From the NCBI RefSeq assembly GCF_018614615.1, contig NZ_JAGGOK010000008.1:62001-126000 (forward strand): DNA of 64,000 nt. The letters run 5' to 3'. Below the pieces are notes generated by a model. That model saw only the letters and a list, made by a program, of their open reading frames with translations. It did no database searches and was not told the origin of the DNA. Below are positions 1 to 8,995 of this stretch, one piece after another. The position numbers and the translations under genes were made by a program. Source of the stretch: Streptomyces sp. ISL-100 (GTDB taxonomy: Bacteria; Actinomycetota; Actinomycetes; Streptomycetales; Streptomycetaceae). The stretch's first letter is position 1. Each line of letters starts with the position of its first letter.

Positions 1-1140
1 GTGCGCCAGCCCGACCCGCGCTCCCGCCACCTGTCGCACCCCCGCCTCGCCCCTCAACTGCCACGTCAGTTCCGCCGCCTGCGCCAGCCCGGTCGCGCCC
101 AGTGGGTGGCCCTTGGAGATCAGTCCGCCCGACGGATTGACGACCCACCGTCCCCCGTACGTCGTCGCCCCGCTCTCCACCAGCTTCCCGGACTCGCCCT
201 CCCCGCACATGCCAAGCGCCTCGTACGTCAGCAGCTCATTGACGGAGAAGCAGTCGTGCAGCTCGACGACGTCGACGTCCTCGATGCCGAGCCCGGACGC
301 CTCGTACACCTGAAGGGCCGCCGCCCGCGACATCGGCTTGCCCACGACGTCGATACAGGATCCGGAGGCGAAGGATTCCCCGGTGTCCGTCGTCATCGCC
401 TGGGCGACGATCTCGACGGCCCTGCCGTGCAGGCCGTGCTGGACGAGGAAGCGCTCGGAGACCACGACAGCTGCTGCCGCGCCGTCGGACGTCGGCGAGC
501 ACTGGAGCTTGGTCAGCGGCCGGTGGATGGTCTTCGCGGCGAGGATCTCGTCGACCGTCCACACGTCCTGGAACTGGGCGTTGGGGTTGTCCGCCGAGTG
601 CCGGTGGTTCTTGGCGGCGACCGCGGCGAGCTGCGCCTGTGTCGTGCCGTACCGCTCCATGTGCTCCCGCGCCGCGTTGCCGAAGATCTGGGCGGTGGGC
701 GGGGTCATCTCGAAGCCGTGGGCGGCGGCCATGACGCCGTAGTGCCGGGCGACGGGGGAAGTCGCGAAGTCCCCACCGTCCGAGCCACCCCCCAGCGCGC
801 CCCGCTTCATCTTTTCGAAGCCCAGCGCCAGCACGCAGTCGCTGATGCCGCCCTCGACGAACTGCCGCGCCATCATGAGCGCCGTGGAACCAGTGGCGCA
901 GTTGTTGTTGACGTTGTAGACGGGGACGCCGGTCAGACCGAGTTCGTACGCCGCCCGCTGCCCGGCCGTCGAGGCCTGGAAGCAGTAGCCGACGGAGACC
1001 TGCTGGACTTTCCCGTACGGGATCCCGGCGTCGTCCAGCGCCTTGGTGCCGGCCTCCTTCGCCATGTCCCAGTACCGCCAGTCACGGCTCTCGGGCTTCT
1101 CGAACTTCGTCATCCCGACACCGACGATGTAAGCCTTCAT
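1..1140 (-). CDS. SCP2-type thiolase / lipid-transfer protein (Ltp1-like), 3' end cut by window edge
   Basis: The reading frame begins at an ATG after a GGGAGAGGGAGA ribosome-binding region and runs off the left edge, so the C terminus is missing. The N terminus reads [17 protein letters not shown] thiolase nucleophile motif NNNCATGS and the late loop GHPLGATG are present, as are KxNH and [10 protein letters not shown], which are typical of the SCP-x/lipid-transfer branch. Such proteins act as thiolases or aldolases on acyl- or steroid-CoA substrates; closely similar actinobacterial proteins are called Ltp1. It lies 21 nt downstream of the acyl-CoA dehydrogenase gene, so the two are probably one operon under the KstR-type box at 3354. 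The assignment to sterol side-chain breakdown is inferred from that context. Confidence 0.85.
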   Translation of the reverse strand, partial: MKAYIVGVGMTKFEKPESRDWRYWDMAKEAGTKALDDAGIPYGKVQQVSVGYCFQASTAGQRAAYELGLTGVPVYNVNNNCATGSTALMMARQFVEGGISDCVLALGFEKMKRGALGGGSDGGDFATSPVARHYGVMAAAHGFEMTPPTAQIFGNAAREHMERYGTTQAQLAAVAAKNHRHSADNPNAQFQDVWTVDEILAAKTIHRPLTKLQCSPTSDGAAAAVVVSERFLVQHGLHGRAVEIVAQAMTTDTGESFASGSCIDVVGKPMSRAAALQVYEASGLGIEDVDVVELHDCFSVNELLTYEALGMCGEGESGKLVESGATTYGGRWVVNPSGGLISKGHPLGATGLAQAAELTWQLRGEAGVRQVAGARVGLAH

Positions 1141-1161
1141 CAGCAGGTCTCCCTCTCCCCT

Positions 1162-3342
1162 TCAGTCACGCGGCAGGCCGAGAATCCGCTCGGCCACGAC
1201 ATTGAGCTGAACCTGGGTCGTACCGCCCGCGATCGTCAGACAGCGCGACATCAGGAAGCCGTGCACGGCCCGCTCTCCCGCCCCTTCCCGCACGGCGCCC
1301 TGCGGGCCGAGCAGTTCGAGGGCGAGTTCGGCGACCTTCTGCTGGTGCGGGGTCTGGACGAGTTTGCGTACGCTCGCTCCCGCGCCCGGCTCAAGACCCG
1401 ACACCTGCTGCGTCGCCGTCCGCAGCCCGATGCAGGCCAGGGCGTGCGCCTCGGCGGCGAGCGCCCCGATGCGCGCCCGGTAAGCGTCGTCGAGCTGGCC
1501 GGATCCCGCGATCAACGCCTCCAGTCCGGTGTCGAAGGCGACCTGGTCGGCCATATGGACCCGCTCGTTGCCCAGGGTGTTACGGGCGACCTGCCAGCCG
1601 CCGCCCACCTCCCCGACCACCGCGTCGTCCGGCAGCAGTACGTCGTCGAAGTAGACCTCGTTGAAGAGCGAGTCGCCGGTGATCTCCTTCAGTGGCCGGA
1701 TGTCGATGCCTTCGGCCGCCGCTTTCATGTCGACGAGGAAGTACGTCAGCCCCTTGTGCTTCGGCGCCTCCGGGTCCGTACGCGCGAGCAGGATCCCGTA
1801 ATCCGCCCACTGCGCCGCGCTCGTCCATACCTTCTGCCCGTTGACGCGCCAGCCTTCGGCCGTCTTCTCCGCCCGCGTCCGCAGCGATGCGAGATCCGAC
1901 CCTGCCTCCGGCTCCGAGAACAGCTGGCACCACAGCATCTCCCCCCGCAGCGTCGGCCCGAGGTACCGCTCCTGCTGCTCGGGCGTCCCGTACGCGATCA
2001 GCGAGGGCACCACCCAGGTCGCGATCCCGAGATCGCTCACCTTCACCCCCGCCTCGCGCATCTCCTGCTGTACGGCGAGCTGCTGTACGGGCCCTGCCCC
2101 CAGCCCGTACGGCGGCGGGAGGTGCGGGGCGGCGTACCCCGTCGGCGCGAGGGCGCGGCGGGCGGCGCCCGGGTCGAGGCCGCGCGCGCCCTCGATTGCC
2201 TCACGCGCCTGCTGCCGGTAGGCGCCCGCTTCCGCCGGCAGCTCCAGCCAGAGCTCGCGACGCGCGCCGGCCGCAGCGAGACGTGCGGCGCGCAGCCGGT
2301 GCGCGTCGCCCGGCCCGAGCAGTTGCCGCGCCACGAGCGCCCGGCGCAGGTAGAGGTGGGCGTCGTGCTCCCAGGTGAAGCCGATGCCGCCCAGGATCTG
2401 GACGCAGTCCTTGGCGCAGGAGTACGCGGCGTCGAGGGCGGTGGCTGCGGCGAGCGCGGCGGTGAGCGTACGTACGCCCGGCTCGCACGCCGCGGCGTCG
2501 GCGGCGGCCCGCGCCGCATCCCACACCAGCGCCCGCGCCTGTTCGAGGCGTACGAGCATGTCGGCGCAGAGGTGCTTGACCGCCTGGAACTGCCCGATGG
2601 GCCGCCCGAACTGCTCGCGCACCTTGGCGTGTTCGGTGGCGGTGTGCAGCGCCCAGGCGGCGGTCCCGCAGGCGTCGGCGGCGTACAGCACGGCAGCGAG
2701 GTCGCGGACGGTGTCGGCCGCGTCGTCGAAGGCGAGCAGGCGGCCCTCGGGGACGACGACTGCCTGCGCGGTGACTTCGGCAGTGGGCCGGGTCGGATCG
2801 GCGCTCTCGTGCGTACGGACCACCAGGTCCCCGGCGTCCACGGCGAACCACGCGCTTCCGGCGGCGAGCACGAGTACGTCTGCCTGCGCGCCGCCCAGGA
2901 CCGGCGGGGCGGTCCCGTCGATCCGGTAACCGCCGTCGACCGGCGTGGCGGTGAGCGTCCCCGCGTCGAGCGCGACGGCGCCCGTGCGCGCGCCTGCCGC
3001 CAGTTCCGCGACGAGCCCACCCTGCCCGCCCCGCCGCAGCACCTCGGAGGCGAGCACGCTCGGCAGATACGGCCCCGGGAGCGCGGCGCGGCCGGTTTCT
3101 TCCAGTACGACGGCGAGGTCGAGCAGCGTGCCTCCCCCGCCGCCGTCCTCCTCGGGCAGATGAATCCCGTGCAGCCCCTGCTCTGCGGCCCCGTCCCAGT
3201 ACGCGGGCCGCCGCCCCTGCCCTGCCCCGTCGAGTGTCCCGTCGAGCAGCTTCCGCACGGCCTCGGGCGGCACGGCCCGCGCGAGCCAGCGGCGTACGGA
3301 GTCCGCCAGGTCGCGGTGCTCTTGCGTGATTCCGATACCCAT
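1162..3342 (-). CDS. fadE34: FadE34-like double-domain acyl-CoA dehydrogenase (726 aa)
   Basis: At about 726 aa this is two acyl-CoA dehydrogenase units in one chain. The N-terminal half ends near residue 350 (REQFGRPIGQFQAVKH, then QILGGIGFTWEHD). The C-terminal half carries QLFSEPEAGSDLASL and GGTTQVQLNVVAERILGL. The usual Glu of the C-terminal xEGT motif is Gly (AGGTTQ). A Glu in LGNERVHM sits where the isovaleryl/long-chain type catalytic Glu lies, so that is the likely base. Mycobacterial FadE34 (ChsE3) has this size and fused layout and oxidises a C24 steroid-CoA, but FadE6/FadE17-type roles remain possible. The start is the ATG giving MGIGITQEH, 12 nt from a KstR-type box. Confidence 0.82.
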   Translation of the reverse strand: MGIGITQEHRDLADSVRRWLARAVPPEAVRKLLDGTLDGAGQGRRPAYWDGAAEQGLHGIHLPEEDGGGGGTLLDLAVVLEETGRAALPGPYLPSVLASEVLRRGGQGGLVAELAAGARTGAVALDAGTLTATPVDGGYRIDGTAPPVLGGAQADVLVLAAGSAWFAVDAGDLVVRTHESADPTRPTAEVTAQAVVVPEGRLLAFDDAADTVRDLAAVLYAADACGTAAWALHTATEHAKVREQFGRPIGQFQAVKHLCADMLVRLEQARALVWDAARAAADAAACEPGVRTLTAALAAATALDAAYSCAKDCVQILGGIGFTWEHDAHLYLRRALVARQLLGPGDAHRLRAARLAAAGARRELWLELPAEAGAYRQQAREAIEGARGLDPGAARRALAPTGYAAPHLPPPYGLGAGPVQQLAVQQEMREAGVKVSDLGIATWVVPSLIAYGTPEQQERYLGPTLRGEMLWCQLFSEPEAGSDLASLRTRAEKTAEGWRVNGQKVWTSAAQWADYGILLARTDPEAPKHKGLTYFLVDMKAAAEGIDIRPLKEITGDSLFNEVYFDDVLLPDDAVVGEVGGGWQVARNTLGNERVHMADQVAFDTGLEALIAGSGQLDDAYRARIGALAAEAHALACIGLRTATQQVSGLEPGAGASVRKLVQTPHQQKVAELALELLGPQGAVREGAGERAVHGFLMSRCLTIAGGTTQVQLNVVAERILGLPRD

Positions 3343-3353
3343 GCGCGGCAGAC

Positions 3354-3367
3354 TAGAACACGTTTCA
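3354..3367. promoter_or_regulatory. KstR-type operator, perfect consensus
   Basis: TAGAACACGTTTCA fits the KstR consensus TNNAACNNGTTNNA at every fixed position. It lies 12 nt upstream of the FadE34-like start codon, so it overlaps the probable promoter/leader of the fadE34-ltp operon. A KstR-like regulator is encoded at 14065-14688. Binding is inferred. Confidence 0.8.
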
Positions 3368-3470
3368 ATCTGACGGAAGGTCAGATCGCGCTCGGGCTGA
3401 CGCTGCCTACGCCGATGCGGAGGGCCGGAGGCGGACGCCCCCGACCAGAAAGCCCCTCGCGATCGTCTTC

Positions 3471-3746
3471 CTAGACCGCGCCGTCGACCGCCGCCGCCAC
3501 GAAGGCCGCGAAGGCGGAGGGCGCGACGGTGAAGGCGGCGCCCCCGGGGTTCTTGGAGTCGCGCACGGCGATACGGCAGGGCTGGGCGGCGATCTCGACG
3601 CAGTCCCCGCCGGTGCCGCCGCTGTACGAAGCCTTGCGCCAGGCGGCGGCGCCGAGGGGGGCGCACTCGACGCAGTCACCGCCGGTGGTCCCGCTGTACG
3701 AGGACTTACGCCACCGCGCGCCCGTCAGGTCCTGGATGGTGTCCAT
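3471..3746 (-). CDS. DUF397 protein with a duplicated WRKSSYSG motif
   Basis: A 91-aa DUF397 protein. The signature WRKSSYSGTTGGDCVE (residues 12-27) is repeated as WRKASYSGGTGGDCVE (about 36-51), followed by VRDSKNPGG and an Ala/Val-rich tail. DUF397 proteins are short partners encoded beside XRE-DUF5753 regulators in Streptomyces (WhiJ/BldB-type loci); some antagonise their regulator. The 5' end overlaps the 3' end of the upstream XRE gene by 41 nt, so the two are translationally linked. Most family members have one copy of the motif, so the duplication is unusual. Confidence 0.9.
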   Translation of the reverse strand: MDTIQDLTGARWRKSSYSGTTGGDCVECAPLGAAAWRKASYSGGTGGDCVEIAAQPCRIAVRDSKNPGGAAFTVAPSAFAAFVAAAVDGAV

Positions 3747-4554
3747 AACGCTCCTCCATTACGCGGGCGATCAGTGCCGACGAGTCCTCCACAGAGAGCG
3801 CGGCGGCCTGCAAGTGATCGTAACGGAGCGAACCCTCCCTGAGAGCCTGAGGATTGGCCGTCATATGGCCCTGGACAAAGTCCTCGGTATAGACAAGGTC
3901 CGGGTCGTCCTCGAACCGCAGCAGGTTGAACGTACCGTCCAGTCCCACATGGGAGCCCACCTCGAAAGGCAGGATCTGCACCTTCACCCACTCCCGCCCG
4001 CGCAGCCCCAACAAGTGGGCCAGTTGGTTTCGCATGACCTCCGCGCCGCCGATCTCCTGATGCAGGACGGCCTCGCTCAGCACCACCCACATCAGTGGCG
4101 GATTGTCGCGGTCCAGTATGCGCTGCCGCTCCATTCGGGCGGCCGTACGGGCATCGAGGTTCTCGCAGGTCCGTACTCCCAGCACCGCCCGCGCGTACGC
4201 CTCCGTCTGAAGCAAGCCGTACACCAGCTGCGCCTGGTACGTGGAGATGTACGCCGCCTTCGCCTCCATCTCCGCATACGGCTGGAACCAGTGCGGCAAC
4301 TGACTCCGCAGCACCAGCCCCGCCAACCGCGAAAACGTCCCGCCCGTCCCCAGCGCCGCGTCCATCCGTTCCGAGAAGTCGCGGGTCGGCACCTTGCGTG
4401 CCGTTTCGACCTGGCCGATCAGCGAGCCCGTACAGAAGACGATGTCGCCGAGCTGGCCCTGCTTGAGTCCTGCGGCCTCTCTCAGGCGGCGCAGTTCTGA
4501 GCCGTAGTAGTCCAGCGGCGATGCGCTGGGATCGAGATCGCGGATGTTGACCAT
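3706..4554 (-). CDS. XRE-family regulator with DUF5753 domain
   Basis: A 282-aa protein. Residues about 18-70 form an XRE helix-turn-helix (LRRLREAAGLKQGQLGDIV ... SLIGQVETARKVP). The rest is the DUF5753 sensor domain (YEMEAKAAYISTYQAQLVYGLLQTEAYARAVL, then WVVLSEAVLHQEIGG). This is the WhiJ-type regulator common in Streptomyces. It overlaps the DUF397 gene on its own strand and is divergent from an ATPase gene 85 nt away. The trio probably acts in developmental or antibiotic control, as described for similar loci; its target genes are not visible here. Confidence 0.93.
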   Translation of the reverse strand: MVNIRDLDPSASPLDYYGSELRRLREAAGLKQGQLGDIVFCTGSLIGQVETARKVPTRDFSERMDAALGTGGTFSRLAGLVLRSQLPHWFQPYAEMEAKAAYISTYQAQLVYGLLQTEAYARAVLGVRTCENLDARTAARMERQRILDRDNPPLMWVVLSEAVLHQEIGGAEVMRNQLAHLLGLRGREWVKVQILPFEVGSHVGLDGTFNLLRFEDDPDLVYTEDFVQGHMTANPQALREGSLRYDHLQAAALSVEDSSALIARVMEERYGHHPGPDGRAVA

Positions 4555-4639
4555 GCGGAGGCCACCCCCAAGTTCAACGCCGTGAGGCGTTCCTTTCGGT
4601 CAGTAGCCGAGCGTAATCGCGCCGTCGCATCCTGGTGGC

Positions 4640-5080
4640 ATGAATCACACAACCGACCACCCACCAGCGCAAATTGACGCCGGCTACCGCATGGCCTTCA
4701 CCGTCGGTGAGCACTCGGCACGGCACATGCGGCGCATCGTGCGGACGTTTCTGGCCCGCTGGGACATGGCCGAGCTGGCCGACGCCGCCGAGCTTGCCCT
4801 CACCGAGCTCGTCGCCAATGTCGTACGCCATGTGCCCGGCCGGCACTGCAACCTCCTCATCCTCCGCCGACCGGGCGGACTCCGAGTGGAGGTCACAGAC
4901 GGGTGCCCCCGCCCGGCGCACACGAGGGGCGGCGGAGGCGACGAGCTCGCCGAGGGCGGGCGGGGGCTGCTCCTGGTCGACGCCGTGACCGACCGCTGGG
5001 GCACGGTGCCGCTGCCCGGGGGCAAGACGGTCTGGTTCGAGTGCGACGCGAAGCCCGGCTCGGCCCCGCCTACTATGTGA
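4640..5080 (+). CDS. ATP-binding anti-sigma-factor-type protein (HATPase_c_2)
   Basis: A 146-aa stand-alone GHKL ATPase. The N box ELALTELVANVVRHV (residues about 52-66) is followed by VEVTDGCPRP, and GGRGLLLVDAVTDRWG (about 108-123) matches the G1/G2 region of RsbW/SpoIIAB-like anti-sigma kinases. Streptomyces encodes many of these next to XRE/DUF397 genes, and this one is divergent from the XRE-DUF5753 gene with an 85-nt shared promoter region. Its sigma-factor or other partner cannot be told from the sequence. Confidence 0.9.
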   Translation: MNHTTDHPPAQIDAGYRMAFTVGEHSARHMRRIVRTFLARWDMAELADAAELALTELVANVVRHVPGRHCNLLILRRPGGLRVEVTDGCPRPAHTRGGGGDELAEGGRGLLLVDAVTDRWGTVPLPGGKTVWFECDAKPGSAPPTM

Positions 5081-5128
5081 CCGCCCAGTACGTACACGGA
5101 CGCGTACACGCATGACCGGAGGAACCCC

Positions 5129-5779
5129 ATGGCCGCCGCCGCTGCGCCCAAGCCCGAGACGCTCGCCGCGTTCGAGGCCGCCAAGGGCTTCATGCCAGTA
5201 CGCGAAGGGCTCGCCCTGTACGCCGCCGCCGCCGAGGCCGGGGCGCTCGGGCTGCCGCTGGTGGAGGTGGGTACGTACTGCGGGCGCTCCACGATCCTGC
5301 TGGCCGACGCCGCCCGCGAGGCCGGCACGGTCGTCGTGACCGTCGACCACCACCGGGGCAGCGAGGAGCAGCAGCCGGGCTGGGAGTACCACGACCCGAC
5401 GGTCGTGGACCCGGAGGTCGGCCTGATGGACACACTGCCCACCTTCCGCCGCACGCTGCACAAGGCGGGCCTCGAAGAGCACGTGGTCGCGATCGTCGGG
5501 CGTTCGCCGCAGGTCGCGGCCGTGTGGGGCGGCGAGGCCGGTCTCGTCTTCATCGACGGCGGGCACACCGACGAGCATGCCAACGGCGACTACGAGGGCT
5601 GGGCCCCGCACGTCGCCGTCGGCGGCCTGCTCGTCATCCACGACGTCTTCCCGGACCCGGCGGACGGCGGCCAGGCCCCGTACCGCGTGCATCAGCGCGC
5701 CCTCGCGTCCGGTGCCTTCACCGAAATCTCGGTAACCGACTCGCTGCGCGTCCTGCGCCGCGTTTCGCCGGGGATCTGA
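5129..5779 (+). CDS. class I SAM-dependent methyltransferase
   Basis: A 216-aa protein of the Methyltransf_24-like type. Motif I appears as PLVEVGTYCGRSTILLADAA (residues about 46-65). A later VFIDGGHTDEHANGDYEGW (about 142-160) is typical of this group and contains the metal/acid region, followed by GGLLVIHDVF. The start ATG has a strong GGAGGA 6 nt upstream. The substrate is unknown. The gene sits 22 nt ahead of the amidase gene, so they may be co-transcribed. Confidence 0.88.
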   Translation: MAAAAAPKPETLAAFEAAKGFMPVREGLALYAAAAEAGALGLPLVEVGTYCGRSTILLADAAREAGTVVVTVDHHRGSEEQQPGWEYHDPTVVDPEVGLMDTLPTFRRTLHKAGLEEHVVAIVGRSPQVAAVWGGEAGLVFIDGGHTDEHANGDYEGWAPHVAVGGLLVIHDVFPDPADGGQAPYRVHQRALASGAFTEISVTDSLRVLRRVSPGI

Positions 5780-5801
5780 AAGGCCCGGATAGCATCGCCG
5801 G

Positions 5802-6809
5802 GTGTCGTACGACAGCCAGCCCCCCGCTTCCCCCACTCCCCCCACCCCTCCTCGCCGCCTCGGCCGCGGGAATGTCACCGTCGCGGTCGCCGCGCTCGTC
5901 CCGACCGCCCTCGCGGGCTGGCTCGTGTGGCAGGCGATGAGCGGCCCCGGTGACGGCGAGCCGCCGAAGGTGGTGCCGCTGCCGGGCCAGAGCCGGTCCG
6001 CGTCGCCGCCCACCGACGCGAAGCCGTCGGGACCCACGACGCCGCCGCCCGCGTCGGCCGCCTCCCGGCCCCCCGCCTCACCCTCGCCTTCCGGAGCCAA
6101 GAAGGACGAGAAAGACAAGAAGCCGGACGCGACCGGCCCGCTCGCCGGCAAGGTCGTGGTGGTCGACCCCGGCCACAATCCGGGCAATTTCCGCCATACA
6201 CGCGAAATCAACAAACTCGTCAATGTCGGCACGCACCGCAAGGAGTGCGACACCACCGGCACCTCAACCAACGGCGGCTACACCGAGGCATCGTTCACCC
6301 TGGACGTCTCGCGCCGCCTGCGCGCCCTCCTCGAACAGCAGGGGGCGACGGTGAAGCTTGTGCAGAACGAGGACCGCCCGTACGGACCCTGCGTGGACGA
6401 GCGGGCCCGTATCGGCAACGAGGCGAAGGCCGACGCCGTCGTCTCCGTCCACGCCGACGGCTCGGCGGTCGGCAACCGCGGCTTCCACATCATCCTGCCC
6501 GCCCTGGTGAAGGGCGGCGCCGCGGACACCGCGAAAATCGTCGGCCCTTCGCGCGAACTCGGCACGCGCATCGCGGGCAAGTTCGTCCAGGCGACCGGCA
6601 GCGCTCCGTCCAACTACGTGGGCGACGGTACGGCGTTGGACGTACGCAAGGACCTCGGCGGCCTCAATCTGTCGACTGTGCCCAAGGTGTTCATCGAATG
6701 CGGCAATATGCGTGATCCGAAGGACGCGGCCCTGCTGACGAACGAGGGCTGGCGCCAGAAGGCGGCGCAGGGGATCGCCGACGGCATCGGCAGTTACCTC
6801 AAGAGGTAA
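5802..6809 (+). CDS. N-acetylmuramoyl-L-alanine amidase (Amidase_3), membrane-anchored
   Basis: A 335-aa protein with a GTG start. A single N-terminal membrane segment (VTVAVAALVPTALAGWLVW, residues about 25-43) is followed by a Pro/Ala/Ser-rich linker to about residue 115. The zinc amidase domain then shows VVVDPGHNPG (zinc His), EASFTLDVSRRL (zinc Glu), VSVHADGS (zinc His) and VFIECGNM (catalytic Glu), so all key residues are present. It should cleave the bond between muramic acid and the stem peptide outside the membrane. Confidence 0.93.
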   Translation: MSYDSQPPASPTPPTPPRRLGRGNVTVAVAALVPTALAGWLVWQAMSGPGDGEPPKVVPLPGQSRSASPPTDAKPSGPTTPPPASAASRPPASPSPSGAKKDEKDKKPDATGPLAGKVVVVDPGHNPGNFRHTREINKLVNVGTHRKECDTTGTSTNGGYTEASFTLDVSRRLRALLEQQGATVKLVQNEDRPYGPCVDERARIGNEAKADAVVSVHADGSAVGNRGFHIILPALVKGGAADTAKIVGPSRELGTRIAGKFVQATGSAPSNYVGDGTALDVRKDLGGLNLSTVPKVFIECGNMRDPKDAALLTNEGWRQKAAQGIADGIGSYLKR

Positions 6810-6931
6810 GGCTGATACCGGGCGGCCGACCCTGCCCGGGGGGGACGATACATTCATCCGTACGATGGGGAGCCGCCCCCGAGCTTCACACTGTGCCGCC
6901 CCGACGAGTCGACCCACTAAGGACCTTCAAA

Positions 6932-7798
6932 GTGAACATCCGCTCCCTCACTCGAGGCGACGGCGTGGTGATCGGAGCAGCGGTGGTGCTGTTCATCGCC
7001 TCGTTCCTCGATTTCAAGTCGTACGACAAGCCGGCTTGCTCGGGCGAGTTCTGCCCTCCGGCCTCCCTCGACTCCTTCAACGCCTGGGACAGCCTGGGCC
7101 TTCTGATGAGCATCTACCTCGCCGGCGTCATCGCGGCGGCGCTCATCGTGGTGTCCCGCTCGATGCCGCAGCAGCGCAAGATCGCCGGTCTCGACCTCGG
7201 CCAGTTCGGCGTCGCGTTCGCCGTCTTCGCGGCCTGGACCGCCTTCTGGACGATCATCGACGGCAGCAACTCCGGCCCCGGCCAGATCCTCGGCCTGCTC
7301 GCGGTGCTGATCCTCGCCGCCGGCGCCGTCGCCGCCCCGCTCGTCCCGGCGCTCAAGGGCCCGCTCATGGGCGCCCCGAAGCCGCAGGTCGCGCAGCCGT
7401 ACGGTGGCCAGCCCGGTCAGCCGGGCCCCGGTGGCTACGGCTACCCCGGCGCCCAGCAGCCGCCCTACGGCGGTCAGCCGGGCCAGCCGCAGCCGTACGG
7501 TGCGCAGCCCCAGCCGCACCAGGACCAGCCCCAGGCCGCGCAGCAGCAGGCGGCCCCGGCCGCGCAGGCACAGCAGGCCGCGGCGCCCGCTGCCGCCGCC
7601 GACTTCGCGCCGTTCTGGTTCGCGGTTCCGGTGGCCCGTCCGCTGTACGCCGAGGACGGTTCGCCGACGCCGATCGCCGAGCTCGCGCCCGGCACCTGGT
7701 ACCTGGCCGTGGAGCAGCGCGGTCCCGGTCTGGTCGCCCAGACGCAGGACGGCCGCCGCGGTGTCCTTCAGGACACCACCGGCATCCAGCGCGGCTGA
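6932..7798 (+). CDS. DUF5336-type membrane protein with Pro/Gln-rich tail
   Basis: A protein of about 288 aa. The chosen GTG start lies 8 nt after AAGGA. The N-terminal half has four hydrophobic segments (for example GVVIGAAVVLFIASFLDF and ILGLLAVLILAAGAVAAPLV). Residues about 150-225 are a low-complexity GGQPGQPGP/PQPYGAQPQPH tail, and a folded C-terminal stretch (FAPFWFAVPVARPLYAEDGS) follows. The function of this actinobacterial family is unknown. A strong hairpin follows the stop codon. Confidence 0.75.
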   Translation: MNIRSLTRGDGVVIGAAVVLFIASFLDFKSYDKPACSGEFCPPASLDSFNAWDSLGLLMSIYLAGVIAAALIVVSRSMPQQRKIAGLDLGQFGVAFAVFAAWTAFWTIIDGSNSGPGQILGLLAVLILAAGAVAAPLVPALKGPLMGAPKPQVAQPYGGQPGQPGPGGYGYPGAQQPPYGGQPGQPQPYGAQPQPHQDQPQAAQQQAAPAAQAQQAAAPAAAADFAPFWFAVPVARPLYAEDGSPTPIAELAPGTWYLAVEQRGPGLVAQTQDGRRGVLQDTTGIQRG

Positions 7799-7815
7799 CG
7801 AGCCCGTAGCCCGAC

Positions 7816-7857
7816 ACGACGGCCCCTCGCCCCTTCCGGGTGGGGGGCCGTTGTCGT
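7816..7857 (+). terminator. intrinsic-type hairpin after the DUF5336 gene
   Basis: ACGACGGCCCC pairs with GGGGCCGTTGTCGT (one G-T pair and a bulge). It lies 18 nt after the stop codon and before the next gene, the usual place for a Streptomyces terminator lacking a U-tract. Confidence 0.7.
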
Positions 7858-7906
7858 ACAGTCGCCCGGTCACCATGTCCTGACGGACCGTCAGACGGGA
7901 TCAGCG

Positions 7907-8917
7907 ATGCGCCTCGGACTCGCTCTCGGCTACTGGGGCCGCGGCCCCGCTCCCGCCCATCTCGACCTGGCCCGCGAGGCCGAGCGCCTCGGCTACGACT
8001 CCGTGTGGACCGCCGAGGCGTGGGGCTCCGACGCCTTCACCCCGCTCACCTGGATCGCGGCGCACACCTCCCGCATCAGGCTCGGCACCGCCGTCGCGCA
8101 GATGGCCGCCCGCACACCCACCGCCACGGCCATGCACGCCCTCACCCTCGACCACCTCTCCGGTGGCCGGATGATGCTCGGGCTAGGGCTTTCGGGGCCA
8201 CAGGTCGTCGAGGGCTGGTACGGGCGGCCGTTCCCCGCCGGCCCGCTGACAGCGACCCGTGAGTACGTCGACGTAATCCGCCAAGTGCTCAGGCGCGAAG
8301 CCCCCGTTGAGCTGGACGGCCGGTTCCACCCGCTCCCCTACCGGGGCGCGGACGCCACCGGCACCGGCAAGGCGCTCAAGCCGATCACGCATCCGCTCCG
8401 GGCCGGCCTTCCCATCCTCCTCGGCGCGGAGGGCCCCAAGAACATCGCCCAGACGACCCGTATCGCCGACGGATGGCTACCGCTCTACTGGTCACCGATG
8501 CGCACCGACGTGTACGCGGCGTCGCTTGCCGCCCTCCCCTCCGACTTCATGATCGCGCCGATGGCCCGGGCGCAGGTCTGCGACGACGTCACGGAAGGCC
8601 TGCTGCCGGTCAAGGCGATGCTCGGCTTCTACATCGGCGGCATGGGCCACGCGGCCCGCAACTTCCACGCCGACCTGATGGCCCGCATGGGCTTCGAGGC
8701 GGAGGCGCGCCGCGTCCAGGAGCTGTTCCTCGCGGGCCGCAAGGAGGAGGCGGTCCTGGCGGTCCCCGACGCGTTCGCCGACGAGATCTCCCTGGTCGGC
8801 CCGCGCGAGCGCATCGCGGAACGCCTGAAGCTCTGGCGCAAGGGCCCGGTCACCGACCTCCTGGTAACGGCACCGGACATGCACACCTTGCGCGTACTGG
8901 CCGACCTGAACGGCTGA
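7907..8917 (+). CDS. LLM-class F420-dependent oxidoreductase
   Basis: A 336-aa luciferase-like TIM barrel. The N terminus MRLGLALGYWGRG is followed by LAREAERLGYDSVWTAEAWGSDAFTPL and by TSRIRLGTAV, the conserved F420/flavin-binding strands. LDHLSGGRMMLGLGLSGPQVVEGWYG (residues about 82-107) marks the F420-dependent LLM subgroup, and the late LVGPRERIAERLKLW is also typical. The substrate is unknown. Nothing in the flanks ties it to a pathway. Confidence 0.92.
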   Translation: MRLGLALGYWGRGPAPAHLDLAREAERLGYDSVWTAEAWGSDAFTPLTWIAAHTSRIRLGTAVAQMAARTPTATAMHALTLDHLSGGRMMLGLGLSGPQVVEGWYGRPFPAGPLTATREYVDVIRQVLRREAPVELDGRFHPLPYRGADATGTGKALKPITHPLRAGLPILLGAEGPKNIAQTTRIADGWLPLYWSPMRTDVYAASLAALPSDFMIAPMARAQVCDDVTEGLLPVKAMLGFYIGGMGHAARNFHADLMARMGFEAEARRVQELFLAGRKEEAVLAVPDAFADEISLVGPRERIAERLKLWRKGPVTDLLVTAPDMHTLRVLADLNG

Positions 8918-8995
8918 AGGTCTGCGCTCTCACGATCGAGTGAGCCGTACGGGTTTCCGCCCCGCCACGTCGGCCGGCTCGCCTGGGTTCGCCGC

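Noticed and set aside
1..3474. A very long plus-strand frame of over 1100 codons at the left end
   Set aside because: It is the antisense shadow of the thiolase and acyl-CoA dehydrogenase genes, with no domain sense and the arginine/proline bias of a shadow frame.
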